Assembly: GCA_036387255.1 (NCBI GenBank)
Contig: DASVUC010000226.1
Span: forward strand, 1 to 42,420
Direction: 5' to 3'
Source: DASVUC01 sp036387255
GTDB lineage: Bacteria; Planctomycetota; Phycisphaerae; Tepidisphaerales; Tepidisphaeraceae
Length of the DNA: 42,420 nucleotides
How positions within the stretch are numbered: position 1 is the stretch's first letter; the number at the start of each line of letters is the position of its first letter. The position numbers and the translations under genes are program-made. Under the pieces are notes generated by a model. That model was not told the DNA's origin. It saw only the letters and a list, made by a program, of their open reading frames with translations, and made no database searches. Below are positions 7,765-15,595 of the stretch, one piece after another.

Positions 7765-8631
7765 ATGCGTCTGCTCATCACCGCCGACCTGCACTACGAC
7801 AACGCCAAGTCGCGCGAGAGTGCCGACGCCCTCATCACCCAGATCAACAACGAATCCTTCGACATCCTCCTCCTCATCGGCGACGCCTCCGCCTCCGCCG
7901 GTGAAGGGCTCGAAGCCTGCCTCTCCAAGTTCAAACACACCGGCCCCAGGCTCTTCGTCCCGGGCAACCACGAGCTCTGGACCCTCGGCGACGACAGCTA
8001 CTCGCTCCTCTTCTCCGAGCTCCCCGCCCGCGTCCGCGCCCTCGGCTGGCATTGGCTTCAGGAAGATCCATTTATCACCGATGCCCTCGCCATCGTCGGC
8101 TCCGTCGGCTGGTACGATTACTCCTTCGCACAAACCGCGCTGGGCATCCCCCGCCGCTTCTACCAGCGCAAGGTCTCTCCCGGCGCCGCGGCCTACTTCT
8201 CCGAAACCTCCGCGCTGCTCAATCCCTCTGACGACATCGCCCCGGAAGCCATGAACATCGTCGCCCGCTGGAACGACGGCCGCTTCGTCAAACTTCACCG
8301 CCCCGATGAGCAGTTCCTCGACGAACTCCTCGGTATGCTCCGCAACCAGCTCACGCGCGCCACCGCCAGTGACGCAACGGTCATCTTCGCCGCCACCCAC
8401 CACCTCCCCTTCCGCGAGCTTCTCCCCCCCTCGCACAGCGCCCAGTGGGAATTCACCAAGGCCTATTTTGGCAGCGACAAGATCGGTCAACTCCTGCTCG
8501 AGTTCGAGAAAGTCAAGCATGCCTACTGCGGCCACAGCCACTTCCCCATCGAGTCGCAGATCCAGCACATCCACGCCGTCAACATAGGCAGCGGCTACCG
8601 CCAGAAAACCTTCAAGCTCCTCGACGTGTAA
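7765..8631 (+). CDS. Calcineurin-like metallophosphoesterase
   Basis: 288 aa. The metal-binding motifs of the superfamily are all present in order: DLHYDN (DxH, residues 8-10), LLIGDAS (GD), PGNHELW (GNHE), ATHHLPF (H) and YCGHSHFP (GHxH). The C-terminus NIGSGYRQKTFKLLDV is the closing strand of the fold. No signal peptide, so a cytoplasmic di-metal phosphoesterase; the substrate cannot be inferred. TATAGA lies at 7751-7756, only 8 nt before the ATG, with no Shine-Dalgarno, suggesting a leaderless transcript. The preceding hairpin isolates it from the surface-protein gene. Confidence 0.88.
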   Translation: MRLLITADLHYDNAKSRESADALITQINNESFDILLLIGDASASAGEGLEACLSKFKHTGPRLFVPGNHELWTLGDDSYSLLFSELPARVRALGWHWLQEDPFITDALAIVGSVGWYDYSFAQTALGIPRRFYQRKVSPGAAAYFSETSALLNPSDDIAPEAMNIVARWNDGRFVKLHRPDEQFLDELLGMLRNQLTRATASDATVIFAATHHLPFRELLPPSHSAQWEFTKAYFGSDKIGQLLLEFEKVKHAYCGHSHFPIESQIQHIHAVNIGSGYRQKTFKLLDV

Positions 8632-8645
8632 GCAATCACGCGTAA

Positions 8646-9092
8646 CTATTTCCTCCCCTCCACCGGCGCTCCCGAGGGAAAATTCACCAGGTTGTTTGCC
8701 ATCGGAATCAGCGCCAGCGCCAGAAATGGCAGCGCCTGACCGTGCAGCAACATGCACACCAGCGCAAAGAACGCGGCGCCCTCATTCAGCGCCCAGAACA
8801 CGATGTTCCCGCTTGAATACTTCGCCATCGCAATCGCCCCGCTCTCATTCGCCGCGCCGTAGATCACCTTTCGAACGATGTAGCTCATCACCACCGCGCC
8901 CGCCACCGCCGCGACGCAAACCATCTGAAAGAGCTGAACGTTGAATCCGGCGTTGAGCCCACTCCCCTGGCGAAACAGAATCAGGATGACCACCAGGAAC
9001 ATGAGTGGCCCCATGAGCAGCGCCCCCCAGATAATCCGCATCGTGATGAGCTGCTGCGCCTTCCGCCGGTCGTCCGGTTCCATGTTGCTCAT
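8646..9092 (-). CDS. Small four-helix membrane protein, function unknown
   Basis: 148 aa with a short polar N-terminus (MSNMEPDDRRKAQQ) and four clear hydrophobic segments: around IIWGALLMGPLMFLVVILILF, then VCVAAVAGAVVMSYIV, then a segment after KYSSGN, and LPFLALALIPMANNLV. No catalytic motif or recognised domain. The stop converges on the phosphoesterase (14 bases apart), and the start diverges from the SMP-30 gene with 55 bases between, so it forms its own transcript. Confidence 0.7.
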   Translation of the reverse strand: MSNMEPDDRRKAQQLITMRIIWGALLMGPLMFLVVILILFRQGSGLNAGFNVQLFQMVCVAAVAGAVVMSYIVRKVIYGAANESGAIAMAKYSSGNIVFWALNEGAAFFALVCMLLHGQALPFLALALIPMANNLVNFPSGAPVEGRK

Positions 9093-9147
9093 TCCCGCAT
9101 GCTATCGCGCCCTCGACAACAAGCCCATTTCCGCGCAACCTGATTAC

Positions 9148-10053
9148 ATGCGACTGATGCTTCCGCTGTCCATCCTGCTGATCGGAGCTTTCATGACGGG
9201 CGCCGCCGAATCCGCAAATGATCTCCTCGCCGAGCAAAACGTCCGCAAGCTCGCCAGCGGCATGAACTTCATTGAAGGCCCCGTCTGGACCAATGACGAC
9301 GGCGGCTATCTCGTCTTCAGCGACATCCCGGCCGATGAGCTGAAGAAGTGGACGGAGAAAGATGGCGTCACGACCTTCCGCAAACCCTCCCACAACAGCA
9401 ACGGCAACACGCGCGACCGCCAAGGCCGCCTCATCACCTGCGAGCACGGCTCCCGCCGGGTCACGCGCACCGAGAACGACGGCTCCGTCACCGTCCTCGC
9501 CGAAACCTTCAACAGCAGGAAGCTCAACAGCCCCAACGACGTCGTCGTCAAATCCGACGGCACCCTCTTCTTCACCGATCCCACATACGGCCTGGAGAAA
9601 CGCCCGCAGGAACAGCCGGGGCAGTTCGTTTACCGCCTCAATCCCGAGACGAAGGAACTCACGCCGCTGGTGAAAGATTTTGAGCAGCCCAACGGCCTCT
9701 GTTTCTCACCCGACGAGAAGCGCCTCTACGTCGCCGACAGCGGAAAACCTCACCACATCCGCGTCTTCGATGTCACCGAGCAAGGGACGCTCGAGAGCGG
9801 CAGAACCTTCTGCGTCATCGACCAGGGTGTCCCCGACGGCATCCGCTGCGATGAGCGCGGAAACATCTGGTCCAGCGCCGGCGACGGCGTGCAGATCTTC
9901 TCGCCAGAAGGAAAACTCCTCGCGCGCATCAAAGTCCCGGAATCTCCCGCCAACCTCTGCTTCGGCGGCGCTGACGGCAAGACCCTTTTCATCACCGCGC
10001 GCACCTCCCTCTATGCCATCAAGACCAACGTCATGGGCGCGGGCAAGCCTTAA
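9148..10053 (+). CDS. Secreted SMP-30/gluconolactonase-family protein
   Basis: About 301 aa. ATG 9148 gives MRLMLPLSILLIGAFMTGA, a signal peptide; ATG 9157 is an alternative in the same frame. The mature part is a six-bladed beta-propeller of the SMP-30/gluconolactonase/luciferin-regenerating family. It has NFIEGPVW with the metal-ligand Glu, the HNSNGNTRDRQGRL blade, KLNSPNDVVVKSDGTLFFTDPTYG with the conserved Asn and Asp, and QPNGLCFSPDEKRLYVADS with another ligand Asp. The family hydrolyses sugar lactones and related esters with one divalent metal; members with this wording are common secreted proteins in planctomycetes. The start could lie further upstream (open from 8941), but that part overlaps the opposing membrane-protein gene and is not protein-like. 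Confidence 0.88.
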   Translation: MRLMLPLSILLIGAFMTGAAESANDLLAEQNVRKLASGMNFIEGPVWTNDDGGYLVFSDIPADELKKWTEKDGVTTFRKPSHNSNGNTRDRQGRLITCEHGSRRVTRTENDGSVTVLAETFNSRKLNSPNDVVVKSDGTLFFTDPTYGLEKRPQEQPGQFVYRLNPETKELTPLVKDFEQPNGLCFSPDEKRLYVADSGKPHHIRVFDVTEQGTLESGRTFCVIDQGVPDGIRCDERGNIWSSAGDGVQIFSPEGKLLARIKVPESPANLCFGGADGKTLFITARTSLYAIKTNVMGAGKP

Positions 10054-10091
10054 CTGCGTGTGTCCGCCGATCGCGTAATCACCTTCCCTCC

Positions 10092-10119
10092 TTGACGATC
10101 CTCCTCCCCCCTGCATACT
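10092..10119 (+). promoter_or_regulatory. Sigma-70-like promoter placing the start at the ATG (leaderless)
   Basis: TTGACG (10092-10097), 16-bp spacer, then TG-containing CATACT (10114-10119). The predicted transcription start falls within a few bases of the ATG at 10130, and no Shine-Dalgarno is present. Confidence 0.45.
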
Positions 10120-10129
10120 CCAGCGCGGC

Positions 10130-11038
10130 ATGGGCCGGCGCAATTCCATCACCACCAGCGCGCTTTCCTTCTGGTCTGCCGCTTTTCTGCTGCTCATCAT
10201 CATCGGCGTCGCGATGCTCGCGCTGCGCCGCGATGCGCACCCGACGGTCATCGCCTTCCGCGCCGGTCTCGTCGCGGTCGGTCTGGTCGGCTTAGTCATC
10301 GTCACGTTCCTTTCCCGCCGATCCGGCCCGAGCCCGCGATCTCTCGCTGAGCAGATCCTCGCGCAGCAGAAGTCGCTCTTTAACGCGCCGCACGACTTCC
10401 AACCCGCCAGCGCGGCCGACTTCTCCGACCTCGACAAAACCTTCTACGACCACACCCAACGCGCCCTGGAAGCACATGGCTTCCGCTTCCTCGACGACGT
10501 CGAAAACACCACGATCTCCCAGGCTCTTCCCGCCTTCCGCACGTTCATCCGCACGATGATCGGCGACGACGATGCAACCGCCGCGCGGATCCTCCAGATG
10601 CGGCCCTCGGGTAGCGCTGGTGCCGACCATCGGATCATCGAGCTCACCACGGAGTTTTCCGATTTCACCTTCCTCATCACCACCACCGGCGCCCTGCCGC
10701 TGGACTCCGCCACCGTCGACGGCATCACGCGCCACATGCTGCCGCCCGACACCGCACCCGATCAACTCCTCACCCGCCACCGCGAGCATCTGAGTGCCGC
10801 CCTTGCGAAAAATCCGTCGCTTACTGTCGTCCGATGCCTGACACTGGATGACGTTTTGAAATCCTCCCGGCACGCCCACGCCGTTCGCGCCGTCCACCGC
10901 AAGCGCACCGGCTACGTCACCGAGGATGATCTCAAACGCATTCGTGGCGAGCCGCTCACGGACCTGGATCGAAAAATCTTCGATGAGATCAACGCTCTCG
11001 AAGCCGCCGACCGCACCTCGGATTCGTCGCGTACCTGA
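10130..11038 (+). CDS. Membrane-anchored protein of unknown function
   Basis: 302 aa. Two transmembrane helices at the N-terminus (about residues 10-31, FWSAAFLLLIIIGVAMLAL, and 40-60, AGLVAVGLVGLVIVTFL) are followed by RRSGPSPR and a soluble, probably cytoplasmic domain of about 235 aa. It includes an RMIGDDDATAARI segment and a TSEF-like beta region (LTTEFSDFTFLITTTGALPLD). No recognised catalytic motif. The sequence IIELTTEFSDFTFLITTT is reminiscent of small alpha/beta domains that read a self-protein state, but I cannot assign a family. Followed after 94 bases by the DUF2961 gene, which has its own ribosome site. Confidence 0.7.
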   Translation: MGRRNSITTSALSFWSAAFLLLIIIGVAMLALRRDAHPTVIAFRAGLVAVGLVGLVIVTFLSRRSGPSPRSLAEQILAQQKSLFNAPHDFQPASAADFSDLDKTFYDHTQRALEAHGFRFLDDVENTTISQALPAFRTFIRTMIGDDDATAARILQMRPSGSAGADHRIIELTTEFSDFTFLITTTGALPLDSATVDGITRHMLPPDTAPDQLLTRHREHLSAALAKNPSLTVVRCLTLDDVLKSSRHAHAVRAVHRKRTGYVTEDDLKRIRGEPLTDLDRKIFDEINALEAADRTSDSSRT

Positions 11039-11132
11039 GCGTCCCCCCTCTTCGGTGCTCCAGTCCCCCACCCGCCACCATTTGTACATCTCACCACTCC
11101 CCACTAAAACACGACCAACTCTCGGAGGCCAC

Positions 11133-12752
11133 ATGCTCTCGCGCACGCTTCTCCTGCTCTCCCTCACGCTCGTCCTTTCCGCCTGTCGCTCGCCGATCAA
11201 TCCTTCTCACCCGGCGCCTCCCGCGCCATCGATGTCGGCATTCTCATCTCCCCTTTCCAACCTCGCCGCCCCGCATTCAGGCCGCGCGATGCACGAGAGC
11301 TCCTGGGATCGCGGCGGAGGCAACGCTGACATGCGGCGGCTCGAGCCGGGCCAGACCCGCGAGATCTTCAACTACTCCGGCGCCGGCGTCGTCCACCGCT
11401 TCTGGGTCACCATCGCCCCGCGCTCGGACATGAAGCTCCACCGCCAGACCATCATCCGCATGTACTGGGATGATGAAAAAGAGCCTTCCGTCGAAGCTCC
11501 AATCGGCGACTTCTTCGGCGTCGGCTTTGGCGAGCAGCGCGATTACATCTCGCTCCCCCTCAATGAAACCTCCGGCGGGTACAACTGCTACTGGCCGATG
11601 CCTTTCCACAAGTCCGCGCGGTGGACGGTCACGAACATGTCGGACAAGGCGATGGACGCCTTCTATTACAACATCGACTTCACCGCACACGATTCGCTCC
11701 CGCCCGACACGCGCCACTTCCACGCCCAGTGGCGGCGCGAAAACCCGACCACCAACGGCAAGAACTACACGATCCTGGAAACCACCGGCGCGGGCCACTA
11801 CGTCGGCGTCGCCCTGTTCATGCAAGCCATTCAACCGCGCGGGCTTGGTTTTCTTGAAGGTGATGAGATGATCACCATCGACGACCACGCCTACCAGAGC
11901 CCGGACGTCGATCAGAAGTCGCCGGGCGGTAAACTTTTCGCCAGCCCCACCACGCGTCCGCAGATCATCGGCACCGGCAGCGAAGACTACTTCTCCTCCG
12001 GCTGGTACTACGACCGCGGCTTGTACTCGGCGCCGTACCACGGCATCCAGATCAAGGACGATCCGCCGGGTCGCGTAAACACTTACCGCTGGCACATCGA
12101 AGACGCGATGCCGTTCACGAAGAACATCAAGGTCACCATCGAGCACGGGCACGGCCGACACCCGAACGATCACAAGGCCGACTACTCCTCCATCGCGTTC
12201 TACTACCAAACCGAACCGCACACACCCGCGCCGCCGATCACGGATGCGGCGGCGCTGCTCCCGACGAAGCCTCCGCAAGTCGTACATTTCCCGGGCGTCA
12301 CCGAAGCCGAATCGCTCGCGGGCTCCGCGAAGGCGAGCGCGGGCAACGCTCAGCCGCAATCGATGCAGGGCTTCAATGGCCAGTGGTCCGGCGATGCCCA
12401 ACTTTTCTGGACCGACGCGGGGGAGAGCCAAACGCTGGAAATTCCGATCACCGCGCCCAAGACCGGCGACTACCAGATCACCGCCTTCATGACCCGCGCG
12501 CCGGACTACGGGACCGTGCAGCTGTCGGTCGGCGGTGCGCCGCTGGGCAAGCCGGTCAACCTGTACAGCCAGCGCGTCGAGCCTTCGGGCGCCACGCGAC
12601 TGGGGACAGCGCATCTCAATGCCGGGCAAACGACGCTCACCATCCGCATCACCGGTAAAGATGAGGCTTCCACGAACACGTTTGTCGGCATCGACGGCAT
12701 CAAGCTCGAACCGGCACAAGCAAAGGCCACGGCACCTGCGACGCAGCGCTGA
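11133..12752 (+). CDS. DUF2961 (GH172-like) lipoprotein with C-terminal carbohydrate-binding-like domain
   Basis: 539 aa from ATG 11133, preceded by GGAGG at 11124-11128. N-terminus MLSRTLLLLSLTLVLSAC ends in a lipobox (LSAC), so a lipoprotein. The main domain is DUF2961: ESSWDRGGGNADMRRL, GAGVVHRFWVTI, PIGDFFGVGFGE, NCYWPMPFHKSAR, FHAQWRRENPT, GSEDYFSSGWYYD and YRWHIEDAMPF. Known: characterised members of glycoside hydrolase family 172 act on difructose dianhydrides and related furanosides, with conserved Glu residues such as that in GSEDYF. After a Pro-rich hinge the last 140 aa form a CBM6/35-like beta-sandwich (LEIPITAPKTGDYQI, FVGIDGIKLEP). A secreted saccharide-degrading enzyme is the best guess; the substrate is unknown. 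Confidence 0.88.
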   Translation: MLSRTLLLLSLTLVLSACRSPINPSHPAPPAPSMSAFSSPLSNLAAPHSGRAMHESSWDRGGGNADMRRLEPGQTREIFNYSGAGVVHRFWVTIAPRSDMKLHRQTIIRMYWDDEKEPSVEAPIGDFFGVGFGEQRDYISLPLNETSGGYNCYWPMPFHKSARWTVTNMSDKAMDAFYYNIDFTAHDSLPPDTRHFHAQWRRENPTTNGKNYTILETTGAGHYVGVALFMQAIQPRGLGFLEGDEMITIDDHAYQSPDVDQKSPGGKLFASPTTRPQIIGTGSEDYFSSGWYYDRGLYSAPYHGIQIKDDPPGRVNTYRWHIEDAMPFTKNIKVTIEHGHGRHPNDHKADYSSIAFYYQTEPHTPAPPITDAAALLPTKPPQVVHFPGVTEAESLAGSAKASAGNAQPQSMQGFNGQWSGDAQLFWTDAGESQTLEIPITAPKTGDYQITAFMTRAPDYGTVQLSVGGAPLGKPVNLYSQRVEPSGATRLGTAHLNAGQTTLTIRITGKDEASTNTFVGIDGIKLEPAQAKATAPATQR

Positions 12753-12917
12753 TCTCGCCCATGCGCGTCTCACTCCCCCCGTTTTGTGCCTGTGGGACCC
12801 GGTATAAACATCTCGTGTATTTCTCCTCGTCCGCTGCAACTTCCTCAAGACAATTCCTTCTAAATGGCCGGCGCGCATCGGAACGATGCACGTCGTCTGT
12901 GATGAAGGAGAAGATTG

Positions 12918-13514
12918 ATGATGAAGCAGATCGATCCGTATGAGCTGGTGGTGGAGCCACCGCTCAGACGGCGCGTGAAACCAGCCGTCCCTGTCCTGCA
13001 TCCTCCTGCCGAGGTGATCACGTTGCCCAAGCAAGATGCGCCTTCGGATGAAGAGAAGATCGTAAACCGCACGATGCCGCTGACGATCCTGGTGGCGGGG
13101 ATCGTGATTGAAATCACGGCGGCGATTTTTCGCGCCAGCGCCGCCGCCAGCGCCCTCCACGCCGTCACCGCGCTTGCGCTGGGGGTCACGGGGGCGACGG
13201 TCATCATGATGCTCGGCATGCTGGTGGCGGCGCGGTTCCGAGGGATCGATCTCGGCAGCCGGGGCAGCGCGCTGTTGAAGCTAGCCGCGATCGCTATCGC
13301 GCCGACGGCGCTGGCGACGCTCCTCACGCCCGCAGCCCGTCTGATCCCGCTCGGTGGCATCGCCATCCTTCTCCTCCAGTTCGTCGCGGTCTTCGCGCTG
13401 CTGGGCGCGTTCTTTAACCTTGACGAAGCCGACACCTGGTACTGCGTGTGCGTCATGTTCATCCTCAATCTGGGGACGTACTTTGCGCTGATGTCGTTGG
13501 GCGTGGGGCTGTAG
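12918..13514 (+). CDS. Membrane protein sharing a domain with the zinc-ribbon protein at 32.4 kb
   Basis: 198 aa; ATG 12918 (or ATG 12921) follows AAGGAG at 12905-12910. A soluble, Pro-rich N-terminus (to about residue 55) is followed by five hydrophobic segments. The block GSRGSALLKLAAIAIAPTAL, then GIAILLLQFVAVFALLGAFFNLDEADTWYCVCVMFI, closely parallels GSPGSAVLKLAGISLAPEAV and AILLYYALFSYLFDLDGGE in the protein at 32360-33769. They appear to be members of one undescribed Yip1-like membrane family. No catalytic residues seen. TATAAA at 12803-12808 could be its -10. Confidence 0.78.
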   Translation: MMKQIDPYELVVEPPLRRRVKPAVPVLHPPAEVITLPKQDAPSDEEKIVNRTMPLTILVAGIVIEITAAIFRASAAASALHAVTALALGVTGATVIMMLGMLVAARFRGIDLGSRGSALLKLAAIAIAPTALATLLTPAARLIPLGGIAILLLQFVAVFALLGAFFNLDEADTWYCVCVMFILNLGTYFALMSLGVGL

Positions 13515-13848
13515 ATCGTCACGCTGCTTGCAACCCTTAGCGGTTTTTGCACCTCACCCCCCGAAATGTGTTCCGTTTTGTGCACTTTTGTTCCCTTTTG
13601 AGATCCAGGAGACGCCAAGGCGCGCTGGCGCGAGGAGGCCGCGAAGCCGCCCCGGGGAAGATGGAATCGGAGTTGAAGCCATGCCTCTACTTAACCCTCG
13701 GCGCTGCGCGAAAAGAACGTGGTGTGCGCGACACGACGTTGATTACGAAGTGCAGCGAGGGGTTTTCGTAAAAAAGATGGTGATTTTCGCTTTTGCGGCG
13801 CTGCGCGAAAAGTTGCATTTTGGCGCAATCGTCAACTTAGAAACGGTG
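13515..13848. other. Intergenic region with a 16-bp direct repeat
   Basis: 334 bases between two convergent genes. No convincing gene: the open frames here are shadows or lack protein character. GGCGCTGCGCGAAAAG occurs twice, at 13700-13715 and 13797-13812, spaced 97 bp. The segment 13741-13830 is richer in T/A tracts than its surroundings. A GGCGCGCTGGCGC palindrome lies near 13619-13631. Confidence 0.5.
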
Positions 13849-14820
13849 CTACGCCCGCTCCATCACCGCAAGGACGTAGCGCTTTTGCCGTGCGAAGAGC
13901 ACGGGGTCGATCAGCTCGATGTTGCTGTTGGCGACGTTCAGCAGGCTGTCGAAGAGGTTGCTCAAGAGGTGGTGCAGACCGGGCTGCTTTCGGCGCAGGC
14001 GCAGGAAAGAGAACTGCATCAGGGGAATGCCGATCCGGGTTGCCCACATGTGGACGAATGCCAGGGTCGGCAGGATGTGGGGCGTGATGTCGCGCTGGAA
14101 GGTGATCCGCCAGCCGTGCTCCGTAAGCTTCCGGGCAAAGTCGTCCCAGTGGTGCAGGGACTTGTCCTTGGACTGACACACGTGGAAGAAATCGCACGCG
14201 ATCCACTTCCCGCCTGGGGCAAGGATCTGTTTCATGATGGGCAGGCTCAGGTCGAGCTTCAGGTACTGGAGCGACTCTGAGGTGTAGATCGTGCCGAAGC
14301 GCTGCGCGTAGTCCGCCGGTGAGATGCGTTCGAACTTGCTGTGGATCAGGGGGACCTCGGGGAGCGTCTTGCGCAGGTGGGCGGCTTGAAGTCGGTCCGG
14401 CGTGAGGGCGGTAGGCTCATCCCCGCGCTCCAGCAGCATGCGCGTCAGCCCGCCCATCCCGCAGCCGACGTCGAGCGTCGGTTTGCCGGAAGCGGCGCCC
14501 TGCTCCAGGAGCAACTCCGCGTAGCGGTTCTGCGCCTGCACAATGTCGGCGAGGCTGATGTCTTCAGGCCTGCGGTCAGGGTCGTCGAAATAGCCTAGAT
14601 GCAAAAACTCGCTGGGCAGGATCTGGGAATAGAGTTCCAGCTGCGCATCCTGGTGGGCGTGGCGGTTCTTCTTGCGGTTGATCTGAAGGCGCATCGCCTG
14701 GAACAGGTGTGCGGGATGGAGAACGCGCGTCAAAACGGATTTGGTGAGCGCCTTGCCGGAGATCTTGCGAGCGGCGGGATCCGATTCAACAACAGCGGGA
14801 TTGGCGAGTTCAGCGGACAT
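13849..14820 (-). CDS. SAM-dependent methyltransferase (cyclopropane-synthase-like)
   Basis: 323 aa from ATG 14820, with CGGAG close upstream; the frame extends to 14919 without protein character. Class I methyltransferase fold: motif I is TLDVGCGMGGLTRMLLERG, followed by ALTPDRLQAAHLRKTLPEVP and ESLQYLKLDLSLPIMKQILAPGGKWIACDFF. The spacing and the helical N-terminus with RYAELLLEQG resemble cyclopropane-fatty-acid-synthase-type and sterol/tocopherol-type methyltransferases. The C-terminal helices (RLRRKQPGLHHLLSNLF) are predicted to bind a hydrophobic acceptor. Substrate unknown. It lies 95 bases downstream of frr on the same strand, and co-transcription is possible. Confidence 0.82.
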   Translation of the reverse strand: MSAELANPAVVESDPAARKISGKALTKSVLTRVLHPAHLFQAMRLQINRKKNRHAHQDAQLELYSQILPSEFLHLGYFDDPDRRPEDISLADIVQAQNRYAELLLEQGAASGKPTLDVGCGMGGLTRMLLERGDEPTALTPDRLQAAHLRKTLPEVPLIHSKFERISPADYAQRFGTIYTSESLQYLKLDLSLPIMKQILAPGGKWIACDFFHVCQSKDKSLHHWDDFARKLTEHGWRITFQRDITPHILPTLAFVHMWATRIGIPLMQFSFLRLRRKQPGLHHLLSNLFDSLLNVANSNIELIDPVLFARQKRYVLAVMERA

Positions 14821-14915
14821 GATCTCCGAATGGTATGTGCCGGTTCGATCGGGGGAGGTGAAAACTAGGTGCTGTCGGGGCAACGCAGACCCGCGCGCGC
14901 GGCTGAAGTGGCTGC

Positions 14916-15476
14916 TCACACCTGCAACACTTCGTTCTTCTTTTTCTCGATCAGCTCATCCACTTTCCCCTCGTACTGCTTGGTGAGATCCTGCACCTGG
15001 GTTTCGCCGTGCTTGCCTTCGTCTTCGGTGATCAGGCCGCCCTTTTGTTCGGTTTGAATGAGCTTGTTGGCATCGCGTCGAGCGTTGCGGATAGCGACCT
15101 TTGCGGTCTCGGCCATGCCCTTGCATTGGCCGACGAGCTGGAGGCGTCGCTCCTGCGAGAGCGGGGGGAGGTTCAGGCGAAGCTGCTTGCCGTCGCTGTG
15201 GGCGGTGAGGCCGATCTTGCTGTCGCTGATGGCTTTTTCGATGGGCTTGAGGTCCTGGGGGCTGAAGGGCTTGATCAGGAGCTGCGTGGCTTCGGGGACG
15301 CTGATGGATGCGATGGAGCGAAGCGGCGTGGGCGAGCCGTAGTAGTCGACGTGGATGTTTTCGACGAGCGCGGGGGAGGCGCGGCCGGTGCGGATTCCGC
15401 GCAGCTCGTGCTGCAAGTGCTCGATCGCCTTTTCCATATGCTCTTCGCAATCCATCAGGACATCATCGACAGGCAT
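14916..15476 (-). CDS. frr: Ribosome recycling factor
   Basis: 186 aa; full-length RRF, which with EF-G splits post-termination ribosomes. Recognised by AIEHLQHELRGIRTGRASPALVENI, YYGSPTPLRSIASISVPE, LLIKPFSPQDLKPIEKAI and LNLPPLSQERR. ATG 15476 (MPVDDVLMDCEEHMEKA) is preferred because GCGAGGTT lies just before it; an ATG at 15497 would add seven residues. It follows pyrH in the common bacterial order pyrH-frr, but the 119-bp gap contains a dispersed repeat (15524-15570), so coupling may be weakened. Confidence 0.96.
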   Translation of the reverse strand: MPVDDVLMDCEEHMEKAIEHLQHELRGIRTGRASPALVENIHVDYYGSPTPLRSIASISVPEATQLLIKPFSPQDLKPIEKAISDSKIGLTAHSDGKQLRLNLPPLSQERRLQLVGQCKGMAETAKVAIRNARRDANKLIQTEQKGGLITEDEGKHGETQVQDLTKQYEGKVDELIEKKKNEVLQV

Positions 15477-15523
15477 AGCCAACCTCGCTCGGGTCATCGC
15501 TGTTTGTCTGGAAGCTCAAAGTG

Positions 15524-15570
15524 TCGAATTCTCAAATCGGAGATTTCGAATCTCAAACTTCAGATTGTAA
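15524..15570. repeat. Dispersed ATCTCAAATC-type repeat in the pyrH-frr spacer
   Basis: CGAATTCTCAAATCGGAGAT, then TTCGAATCTCAAACTTCAGA, the same word set as the arrays at 14-92 and 2831-2848 and the insertion at 19482-19517. It contains GATTTCGAATC, a small imperfect palindrome. It occupies nearly half of the spacer between two genes normally separated by a few bases. Confidence 0.7.
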
Positions 15571-15595
15571 GTGTTGCTACCGTCTTTTGAAAATC

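Noticed and set aside
11277..13160. 627-codon minus-strand open frame
   Set aside because: Arg/Val-rich shadow of the DUF2961 gene, which has a lipobox, ribosome site and domain matches on the plus strand.
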